From: Verrucomicrobiota bacterium
GTDB taxonomy: Bacteria; Verrucomicrobiota; Verrucomicrobiae; Chthoniobacterales; UBA10450
DNA: 7,489 nucleotides
NCBI GenBank assembly: GCA_003219495.1
Contig: QHOZ01000175.1
Location: forward strand, 1-7,489
Direction of reading: 5' to 3'
Shown here: in pieces, positions 1-4,844 of the stretch
How positions within the stretch are numbered: the stretch's first letter is position 1
How the letters are laid out: every line of letters starts with the position of its first letter
Translations under genes and position numbers: made by a program
Notes under the pieces: model-generated
Seen by the model: the letters and a program-made list of their open reading frames with translations, nothing else
Database searches by the model: none
What the model was told of the DNA's origin: nothing

Positions 1-327
1 GCTGCTGATGATCGTGCCGAAGCGATCGCGATTTACTTTTTCGAGGTCGAGACCGCTGTCCTTGATCGACATTTTGGCGGCGCCCATCGCGAGCTGCACA
101 AAACGATCGGTGCGGCGTACGTCCTTCGGATTATTGAAGAATGCTTTCGGATCGTAATTGCGAACTTCGCCGGCAATTTTCGTGTCGTACTGACTGACAT
201 CCATCGCCGTGATGTGACCGATGCCGCTCTTACCTTCCTTGAGCGCGCTCCAAAACGTCTCGACGTCGTTACCGACCGGCGAGACGACGCCCATCCCTGT
301 GATTACGACTCTGCGGTCCTTATTCAT
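1..327 (-). CDS. fabF: Beta-ketoacyl-ACP synthase II (FabF-type), N-terminal part, runs off left edge
   Basis: This is the N-terminal 109 codons of a condensing enzyme of fatty acid synthesis, which extends acyl-ACP with malonyl-ACP in the cytoplasm. The family signature is visible near the start: VVITGMGVVSPVGND at residues 7-21, then a W-x-AL-x-x-GKSGI stretch (about 26-37), and RRTDRFVQLA-x-GAA near residues 71-84, as in FabF proteins. The catalytic Cys-His-His residues would lie beyond the window edge, so activity cannot be judged here. The ATG at 325-327 fits the usual FabF N-terminus (M-x-x-RRVVITG). No strong Shine-Dalgarno sequence is seen in the 18 bases separating it from the guaB3 stop codon, so it is probably translated from the same message. 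FabF is more likely than FabB because of the N-terminal wording, but another KAS-family enzyme is not excluded. Confidence 0.88.
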   Translation of the reverse strand, partial: MNKDRRVVITGMGVVSPVGNDVETFWSALKEGKSGIGHITAMDVSQYDTKIAGEVRNYDPKAFFNNPKDVRRTDRFVQLAMGAAKMSIKDSGLDLEKVNRDRFGTIISS

Positions 328-345
328 GCGTGAATCGCTAAGTAA

Positions 346-1524
346 TCAGCGCGTTCCCATGCCGACGCTCTGCACCGTTTGGAAAAGCTTGCCTTCGGTT
401 TTGATTGACGGCGCGATGATGATTTCAGTCTGCTGAAACTCCGCGAGGTCTTTTGCGCCGACGTTGCCCATACAAGTGGTGATCGCACCGACGAGATTTT
501 GGCTACCGTCATCGACTTCGGCGGGGCCGAACAGGATTTGCTTCAACGATCCGGTGGTTCCGACTTTAATGCGCGTGCCGCGCGGAAGATTCACGTGCGG
601 AGTCGCCATTCCCCAGTGATAACCGCCGCCGGGGGATTCCTGCGCGCGCGCGAACGCGCTGCCGACCATGACGGCGTCGGCGCCGCATGCGAGCGCTTTG
701 CAAACATCGCCGCCTTTACTCATGCCGCCGTCGGTGATGATTGGAACGTAACGCGAAGTTTTTTTGAAATAAGCGTCGCGCGCCGCGGCGCAATCGACCG
801 TGGCCGTTACTTGCGGCACGCCGAGACCAAGCACGCCGCGTGAAGTGCACGCCGCGCCCGGGCCGACACCGACTAACACACCGGCGGGACCGCATTCCAT
901 AACTTCCAAAGTCACGTCATAACCAACGGTGTTGCCGACAATGACCGGGATGCGCATGTCCGCGCAAAATTTCGTGAGATCGAGCGATTTGTATTCGCTC
1001 GAGATGTGCCGCGCGGTGGAAACGGTGCTCTGAACGACGTAAAGGTCCGCGCCCGCTTCCTGCGCAATCGGGCCGAACTCGGCGGCGCGTTGAGGAATCG
1101 AACTGACCGCGGCAATTCCGCCTTCGTCCTTAATTTGTTTCACGCGGGCGGCGATCAAGTCCGGATGCACCGGCTCCTGATAAATGCGCTGCAACAAAGA
1201 AGTGACCTCCGACTTGTCGGTATCGACAACTTTTTGGAGAACTTCCTGCGGATTCTTGTAGCGGGTCTGCACGCCTTCGAGATTCAAAACGGCGAGACCG
1301 CCGAGTTTGCTCATCGCGACCGCGAACTTCACATCGACCACGCCATCCATTGCGCTGGCGAGGATCGGGATTTTCAAAGCAAGCGGTCCAGAGTTCCTGC
1401 GCGGAATGCGAAAGGTAATGTCCACTTCGTTCGGGTTGATCGTGACTCGACCCGGCACGAGCGCGATCTTGTCGAACCCGTAGGTGACGCGCGCTTTTCG
1501 ATTTCGGCCAATCCACATTCCCAT
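346..1524 (-). CDS. guaB3: GuaB3-family IMP dehydrogenase (no CBS domains)
   Basis: This 392-residue TIM-barrel protein belongs to the IMP dehydrogenase/GMP reductase superfamily and resembles the GuaB3 branch. It would oxidise IMP to XMP with NAD in guanine nucleotide synthesis; IMP dehydrogenase activity is reported for cyanobacterial GuaB3, but is inferred here. Visible motifs are GRNRKARVTYGFDKIALVPG at residues 6-25, the catalytic loop GVGPGAACTSR at 219-229 with presumed nucleophile Cys226, the phosphate-binding ITDGGM at 263-268, and a late NLPRGTRIKVGTTGSL stretch (312-327) typical of GuaB3. The barrel is continuous where GuaB carries its CBS pair, so the length (about 390 against about 490 for GuaB) fits GuaB3. 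The ATG at 1522-1524 has GGAG 11 bases upstream; a second ATG two codons later is less well spaced. The gene starts 2 bases after the upstream stop, so coupling is likely. A misassigned GMP reductase is less likely. Confidence 0.87.
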   Translation of the reverse strand: MGMWIGRNRKARVTYGFDKIALVPGRVTINPNEVDITFRIPRRNSGPLALKIPILASAMDGVVDVKFAVAMSKLGGLAVLNLEGVQTRYKNPQEVLQKVVDTDKSEVTSLLQRIYQEPVHPDLIAARVKQIKDEGGIAAVSSIPQRAAEFGPIAQEAGADLYVVQSTVSTARHISSEYKSLDLTKFCADMRIPVIVGNTVGYDVTLEVMECGPAGVLVGVGPGAACTSRGVLGLGVPQVTATVDCAAARDAYFKKTSRYVPIITDGGMSKGGDVCKALACGADAVMVGSAFARAQESPGGGYHWGMATPHVNLPRGTRIKVGTTGSLKQILFGPAEVDDGSQNLVGAITTCMGNVGAKDLAEFQQTEIIIAPSIKTEGKLFQTVQSVGMGTR

Positions 1525-1526
1525 AA

Positions 1527-1766
1527 TTAAATCTGCTCCAATCTAAATCTTTCGTTCAAGCTGCCGCAACGCGGGCAGCGTGGAAGCAATGCGTCGGTTC
1601 GATCTTCAAATTCGAACGCGCAGATAACGCAACGTAACCGGTAGCGCAATGCGCGCCGCTCACGCCGACGCCGGTTCCACTCACCTACTATCCAGAGAAG
1701 GAAAATGGTGGCAAGGGAAAGCAGCAGATAAATTGTGACCAGCGCGGCCAGGCTGACGCGAATCAC
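1527..1766 (-). CDS. Small membrane-anchored zinc-ribbon protein, function unknown
   Basis: This is a 79-residue protein I do not recognise as a named family. It has a strongly hydrophobic N-terminal helix (about residues 5-28), a very basic stretch right after it (RRRRERR within 32-38) that would hold the following part in the cytoplasm, then two Cys-x2-Cys pairs (C46/C49 and C64/C67, the second as CPRC), the layout of a small rubredoxin-like zinc ribbon. I infer a membrane-tethered, cytoplasm-facing metal-binding module; partner and function are unknown. The start is GTG at 1764-1766, overlapping the stop of the TonB-like gene by 4 bases (GTGA), and its stop lies 2 bases before guaB3. That tight packing, plus intact Cys pairs, argues it is a real gene rather than an accidental reading frame. 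No separate Shine-Dalgarno is visible; translation is probably coupled. Confidence 0.75.
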   Translation of the reverse strand: MIRVSLAALVTIYLLLSLATIFLLWIVGEWNRRRRERRALRYRLRCVICAFEFEDRTDALLPRCPRCGSLNERFRLEQI

Positions 1767-2545
1767 GGCGCGCGCGGAGTTGGTTGTTCAGACGCAGCGG
1801 CGACGTCGTTGCCCCACTCGATCGTCGCGATTCCCCAAGCGAGATCCTCGATCGCGTTCGACGGCGAGGTTGTCGCTTTCGTTCCAAAACGGCAAAGCGC
1901 GAGATGCTTTCTCGCTTGTGCGTCGAGGGCCGCGTCGCCGGACGAATTCAACGCAAAACAATAACGAACCACGCCGTGCGAATCTACGCCGATCCGAAAC
2001 TGCGCGTTTTCCGGAGCATCCTTGCCGGAAGCTTGGAACTTTATTGGGGCAAAGGCGGGCTGACCGAGACGCTCGAATTCGCGCGGGAACAAAACTGTTG
2101 TCGCGACGGTGCCTCTTGCTTTTGGCGCAACGCGCGAGCTTGTGCGCATGGGACCGGCGGGTTCCGCGCTCGGAATTCGAAGATCGACCGTCATCGGCGG
2201 CGCGGCCTGCAACATCGGTTGAACCGACGAATAAGATGGAACGTGCTGAATCTTGCCAACCAGAAAACGCCGCGCATCGGACGGTCGTCGCGTCGTGGTG
2301 ACCAGCGCCGGATCTTCCGCATCCGCCCAACTCACGAGACGGGCGCCCTCTTCGGTATTTGCATCAATGAGATTGATCCGTTGCGGCACGGGCGTCAGCG
2401 AAACGGTCGGCGGATAAACAATTTGAAATAAATAAAAACAGAAGATGTGTGCGACGATTGAGCCGATGAGAAAACCGGTAAAGGCGAGATTGCGCCGGCG
2501 AGGCGCGTCCCAATTGAAAAGCAACGGAACAACGGTCGAACTCAT
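1763..2545 (-). CDS. tonB: TonB-like energy transducer protein
   Basis: This 260-residue protein has TonB architecture: a short cytoplasmic basic N-terminus (PRRR at 15-18), one transmembrane helix (about 20-44), a variable periplasmic linker with scattered prolines, and a C-terminal TonB-type domain (about 180-245; FRIGVDSHGVV at 183-193, SSGDAALD at 201-208, then a WG-x-ATIEWG ending at 237-245). TonB proteins carry proton-motive-force energy from an ExbB/ExbD complex to outer-membrane receptors. In the helix, Ser29 and His33 keep the S-x3-H spacing of E. coli TonB Ser16/His20, the pair needed for coupling. The linker lacks the long Pro-Glu/Pro-Lys repeats of enteric TonB. The gene overlaps exbD by 4 bases (ATGA, 2542-2545) and the next gene by 4 bases. 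Overall similarity to well-known TonB proteins is low, so TolA-like or another transducer role is possible, but the C-terminal pattern favours TonB. Confidence 0.78.
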   Translation of the reverse strand: MSSTVVPLLFNWDAPRRRNLAFTGFLIGSIVAHIFCFYLFQIVYPPTVSLTPVPQRINLIDANTEEGARLVSWADAEDPALVTTTRRPSDARRFLVGKIQHVPSYSSVQPMLQAAPPMTVDLRIPSAEPAGPMRTSSRVAPKARGTVATTVLFPREFERLGQPAFAPIKFQASGKDAPENAQFRIGVDSHGVVRYCFALNSSGDAALDAQARKHLALCRFGTKATTSPSNAIEDLAWGIATIEWGNDVAAASEQPTPRAP

Positions 2546-2949
2546 TTGGGAGGAGCGGAGCCGGCGAGCGAGACGGACGAAATGCCGTGTTGAAGCGCGG
2601 CATTCGTCACGGCAACGACCAATTCATACGGAGTTTGTTTGTCCGCCTTGATGATGATCGACCGGTTTTCGCGCCGCGCCTGTTCGAGCAAGCGACCGAG
2701 CCGATCGAGCGTCACTTTTTGGTCGCGGAAATAAATCGCGGGACTTTCGCCGGCAGTGATGCTGATCACTTGCTGGTTCTGCTGCGCGCCGAGAAGGAAC
2801 GGCGAGGCCGGCGCGGAAACGGCAATACCCGGCTGCAACACGAAGTTCGAGCTCAGGAGCAGAAAAAAGATCAGGAGAAAAACGACGTCGACGAGCGGGA
2901 AAACGACGAGCCAGCCAAAATTGTATTCCTTTGTCCGGCTCAGTTTCAT
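2542..2949 (-). CDS. exbD: Biopolymer transport protein ExbD/TolR
   Basis: This 135-residue protein has the ExbD/TolR plan: a short basic cytoplasmic N-terminus, one transmembrane helix (about 13-37) and a periplasmic domain. The helix carries PLVDVVFLLIFF, in which Asp21 corresponds to the single conserved, protonatable Asp of ExbD (Asp25) and TolR (Asp23). The periplasmic part shows the usual pattern: an ISITAGESPAIYFRDQKVTL strand pair (62-81), then RSIIIKADKQTPYELVV (96-112), close to the family consensus with K-AD-x-x-x-PY. It would pair with the ExbB-like protein upstream to form the inner-membrane proton channel powering the TonB-like protein downstream. The ATG at 2947-2949 lies 21 bases after the exbB stop, with only a weak ribosome site; the stop overlaps the tonB start. 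TolR rather than ExbD is possible in principle, but the TonB partner favours ExbD. Confidence 0.9.
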   Translation of the reverse strand: MKLSRTKEYNFGWLVVFPLVDVVFLLIFFLLLSSNFVLQPGIAVSAPASPFLLGAQQNQQVISITAGESPAIYFRDQKVTLDRLGRLLEQARRENRSIIIKADKQTPYELVVAVTNAALQHGISSVSLAGSAPPK

Positions 2950-2970
2950 GCCGAAAAGCGAGATGTCGAT

Positions 2971-3654
2971 CTAATGATCGCGACGAGCTTCTCGAGAACC
3001 TGGCAAAGTTTCGGGTGATTGTTGGAAACTGATGATGCCGCTCAACGCTTCGCTGTCTTTGAGCAAGTGCACGATCTCAATTCCGGCGCGCTCCATTTCG
3101 TGGAGCATCGCGTTCACGCGAGATGAAAGATAGCTGTAGGCGACAAACGTTGGCGCAGCGACGACCAGCCCGGCCGCGGTCGTGAGCAAGCTCTTGTAGA
3201 TACCGCCCGAAAGTTCGGTCACCGTCGCATACCCGCCATGCGATGCGATTGCTCCGAAGGCGTCGATCATTCCCGCAACCGTTCCGAGCAAACCAAGCAG
3301 CGGAGCGAGAAAGGCGAGTGTCGCGAGCACGCCGAGGAATCTTTCAAGCTTGGGAACTTCGAGTTGTCCCGCTTCCTGCACCACCTCCCGCAATTCCGAG
3401 CGCGCCATATCATGGCGCAGCAGAGCGGCATGAATCACGCGCGCGACCGGACCCGGCGTGCCGGCCGATTCGTGCAACGCTTCCGCGAAATTGCGCCGCT
3501 GAATCAGGTTCGAAAGTCCCTTCAAGAATTCGCCGACGTGAATGGTCGCGCGGTGCAGATAAAAGAATCGCTCCAGAAAAACCGCCACCGCGATAATGCT
3601 GCAGGCCAGAATCGGCCACATCAGCAACCCGCCCTTTTGGATATAATCAATCAT
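2971..3654 (-). CDS. exbB: MotA/TolQ/ExbB proton channel family protein
   Basis: This 227-residue protein is an ExbB/TolQ-type channel subunit with three membrane helices: one near the N-terminus (GGLLMWPILACSII onward, about 8-29), then a cytoplasmic stretch, then helices at about 107-137 and 157-177. The diagnostic region is LAPLLGLLGTVAGMIDAF (about 116-133, Thr125) followed by GGIYKSLLTTAAGLVVAAP (about 150-168, Thr159). With ExbD it should convert proton flow into work on TonB. I chose the ATG at 3652-3654 because AGAAGG lies 8 bases upstream and the protein then begins directly before the first helix; a start at 3693 would add 13 unlikely residues. Oddity: Lys154 sits where, by my alignment, E. 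coli ExbB has the functionally important Glu176. The TAG stop leaves 21 bases to exbD. TolQ is the alternative, but neighbours point to ExbB. Confidence 0.9.
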   Translation of the reverse strand: MIDYIQKGGLLMWPILACSIIAVAVFLERFFYLHRATIHVGEFLKGLSNLIQRRNFAEALHESAGTPGPVARVIHAALLRHDMARSELREVVQEAGQLEVPKLERFLGVLATLAFLAPLLGLLGTVAGMIDAFGAIASHGGYATVTELSGGIYKSLLTTAAGLVVAAPTFVAYSYLSSRVNAMLHEMERAGIEIVHLLKDSEALSGIISFQQSPETLPGSREARRDH

Positions 3655-3662
3655 GGGGGCAA

Positions 3663-3668
3663 CCTTCT
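3663..3668 (-). promoter_or_regulatory. Ribosome binding site deciding the exbB start
   Basis: On the minus strand this reads AGAAGG, 8 bases before the ATG at 3652-3654. It supports that start over the in-frame ATG at 3691-3693, which would put this site inside the coding region. Confidence 0.6.
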
Positions 3669-3705
3669 TAGCCCCATTCGGCGGCCGAGGCAAGTCGCAC
3701 CAACT

Positions 3706-3810
3706 TCAGCGCCCAAAGGTGTTACGACGCTTCGAGGAAGGCGTGGGCGCCGGTGAAGCCGTGCCGGAGATCTCGAACACGGAGAAACCGATCTGTTTGC
3801 CCGCGGCATC
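3706..3810 (-). other. In-frame continuation of the YD-repeat gene beyond its TAG stop
   Basis: Directly after the TAG at 3811-3813 the same frame stays open for 34 codons to a TGA at 3706-3708. The first residues after the TAG are DAAGKQIGF, matching the preceding repeat unit DAAGRLEEE, and the tail ends in a Pro/Ser-rich stretch (TASPAPTPSS) and a basic end. Repeat phase, codon style and frame are all kept, so this looks like the original C-terminus of the gene, now separated from it by one base change (TAT to TAG), by a sequencing error, or by a stop that is read through. If it is not translated, it serves as the leader between this gene and exbB, whose start lies 51 bases further on. Confidence 0.65.
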
Positions 3811-4185
3811 CTATTTATAGAGGGTCCGATTGACGTCGCTGTCGCCCTTGTCCAAGCGCGTTTCCTCTTCGAGCCGGCCGGCGGCATCATATTTATATAG
3901 GGTCTTGAAGAGAAACTTATCGTCGGGTCCATAGACGATCCCACTCTCGAAGCGGCCGTTGTTGTCCACCTTGTAAGCAACTTTCCCCCGCGCTTTGCCG
4001 TCGGAGTCGGCCGTGGTCGCAATCGCTTCATGCTTAGCGTTGTCATACTGATAGGTCGTGCGCGAACCGTCCGCATTCACGGTGACGGTGATGCGGATTG
4101 TGTCGTCGCTTGATTGGGCGAGGAGCGAAAAGGCGCGCGCGGCGTGCGCGAATAGCACGAGTAATAAACAACAACGGAGCAGCAT
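3811..4185 (-). CDS. Small secreted YD-repeat-like protein, ends at an in-frame TAG (probably truncated)
   Basis: The frame codes for 124 residues with a clear signal peptide (hydrophobic core LLRCCLLLVLFAHA at 2-15, likely cut after ARA near residue 18), so the product is exported to the periplasm or beyond. The mature part is a hydrophilic, beta-rich repeat: YQYD at 45-48, YKVD at 71-74, YKYD at 97-100 and YK-stop-D at 123-126, exactly 26 residues apart. The unit Y-x-YD-x-x-GR resembles RHS/YD repeats, though this protein is tiny and has no toxin part. The TAG at 3811-3813 falls where the preceding unit has TAT for tyrosine, so the gene is probably cut short; the full frame would be 159 codons. 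It is first in the leftward operon, 51 bases ahead of exbB if the full frame is taken. No clear Shine-Dalgarno is seen before the ATG. Function is unknown. Confidence 0.6.
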   Translation of the reverse strand: MLLRCCLLLVLFAHAARAFSLLAQSSDDTIRITVTVNADGSRTTYQYDNAKHEAIATTADSDGKARGKVAYKVDNNGRFESGIVYGPDDKFLFKTLYKYDAAGRLEEETRLDKGDSDVNRTLYK

Positions 4186-4236
4186 CGGGTTGATTTTAGA
4201 TCGGTCCCGGGAGGCAAAGAAGGGAATAAATAATTA

Positions 4237-4265
4237 TTGACGCTTGGCATGGAAGGTGGTTAAAA
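4237..4265 (+). promoter_or_regulatory. Candidate sigma-70-type promoter for mraZ
   Basis: TTGACG (4237-4242) is a good -35 match, and 17 bases later comes TTAAAA (4260-4265), a weak -10. A better -10 match, TAGAAT (4282-4287), lacks a good -35 at normal spacing. Either choice overlaps the GTGG repeats, which would suit repression by MraZ. The assignment is tentative. Confidence 0.35.
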
Positions 4266-4290
4266 GTGGGGAAAAGTGGGTTAGAATGGC
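4256..4290 (+). promoter_or_regulatory. MraZ operator: four GTGG-type repeats with 10-base period
   Basis: The units are GTGGT (4256), GTGGG (4266), GTGGG (4276) and ATGGC (4286), each followed by a 5-base A-rich spacer, giving a strict 10-base period. This matches the known MraZ-binding pattern (TGGGN direct repeats separated by 5 bases) upstream of mraZ in other bacteria. The last unit ends 18 bases before the mraZ start, and the array overlaps the likely promoter, so MraZ binding here should repress or tune its own cluster. Confidence 0.85.
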
Positions 4291-4308
4291 AAACATCTCC
4301 ACCCGCCA

Positions 4309-4758
4309 ATGCAACAGCCTGAACAACGCTTCTACGCCGGCGAATTTCGTCACGCCCTCGACGAGAAAAACCGAATCACTATTCCCTCACGCTGGCGCCG
4401 TGATGAGCCCGAAGAATTCATCATTCTTCCGGAAGCGACTCACCAGTTTCTTTTGGTCATGTCGCCTGAAGAATTTTCTCGCATGAGCGCCGCCGCCGAA
4501 GCCGATCCGAATGTTTCCGCGCGCGATCGGCGCGTTTTTTTTCGTCAACTTCACGCGCGCGCCGAGCATGGCTCGATCGACAAACAAGGCCGGCTCGTGC
4601 TGCCGGTCGATCTTTGCAAAAAGGTCGGACTCAAAGGCGAAGTCGTGCTCGTTGGCGGCAGCGGGCGTTTTGAAATTTGGAATCGGGAGAAACGGAAAAA
4701 GGCGCACGAGGAAGAAACGCCGACTTACCAACACGTCGCGAACGTCATCGGCTTGTGA
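4309..4758 (+). CDS. mraZ: Transcriptional regulator MraZ
   Basis: This 149-residue protein is MraZ, the DNA-binding regulator encoded first in the dcw cluster. It has two AbrB/SpoVT-like half domains, each with the family signature: LDEKNRITIP at 17-26 preceded by FYAGEFRH (8-15), and IDKQGRLVLP at 90-99. In most MraZ proteins both signatures read D-x-K/Q-GR; here the first has Asn21 in place of Gly. Length is typical. MraZ forms ring oligomers that bind the spaced TGGG repeats, and such repeats lie just upstream. The ATG at 4309 puts the first domain at the usual distance from the N-terminus, but no Shine-Dalgarno is visible before it (the stretch is C-rich), so initiation may be weak or leaderless-like. 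The C-terminal residues after about 125 are charged and probably flexible. rsmH follows. Confidence 0.95.
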   Translation: MQQPEQRFYAGEFRHALDEKNRITIPSRWRRDEPEEFIILPEATHQFLLVMSPEEFSRMSAAAEADPNVSARDRRVFFRQLHARAEHGSIDKQGRLVLPVDLCKKVGLKGEVVLVGGSGRFEIWNREKRKKAHEEETPTYQHVANVIGL

Positions 4759-4830
4759 TTAATCCGCATATGAACGCATTATTATTTGAGCGCCCGGTTT
4801 GGTTCGCCACCGGTCCGCTCGTTTTGGAAG

Positions 4831-4835
4831 AGGAG
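4831..4835 (+). promoter_or_regulatory. Ribosome binding site deciding the rsmH start
   Basis: AGGAG sits 9 bases before the ATG at 4845, within a purine-rich run (GGAAGAGGAG at 4826-4835). The earlier in-frame ATG at 4770 has no such site, so 4845 is preferred. Confidence 0.75.
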
Positions 4836-4844
4836 CCGCAGGAA

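Larger units (their letters stand above)
4186..4308. promoter_or_regulatory. Divergent intergenic region between the YD-repeat/TonB operon and mraZ
   Basis: This 123-base gap must hold the promoters for both leftward and rightward blocks. It contains an AT-rich stretch with a perfect 10-base palindrome (AATAATTATT, 4229-4238) in its middle and the MraZ-type repeats on the mraZ side. For the leftward direction I see a TAAAAT-like hexamer near 4191-4196 but no convincing -35, so that promoter is not assigned. Confidence 0.6.

Noticed and set aside
1735..2431. Two long plus-strand open frames (188 and 215 codons) opposite the TonB-like gene
   Set aside because: They are Arg-rich with no recognisable domain and lie antisense to a gene with clear TonB features and coupled starts; they are typical shadow frames in GC-rich DNA.
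3655..3693. Longer exbB start at 3693
   Set aside because: It adds 13 residues (MPRPPNGAKK...) unlike ExbB N-termini and would bury the AGAAGG ribosome site inside the coding region.
3655..3810. Possible terminator or attenuator between the YD-repeat gene and exbB
   Set aside because: I found no stem-loop followed by a T run on the minus strand; the sequence instead continues the YD-repeat reading frame for most of its length.
3651..4076. Minus-strand 141-codon frame overlapping the YD-repeat gene
   Set aside because: It is in another frame from the signal peptide and the 26-residue repeat, is Arg/Pro-rich and has no recognisable feature; the YD-repeat frame explains the region better.
4229..4238. 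Perfect palindrome AATAATTATT as an operator
   Set aside because: It is only 10 bases, made purely of A and T in an AT-rich promoter region, so chance is likely; it is mentioned as context but not called as a binding site.
4535..4542. Run of eight T within mraZ, as a possible slippage or phase-variation site
   Set aside because: The frame is intact and both MraZ half domains are normal on either side; one short homopolymer in an essential-cluster gene is not enough evidence.
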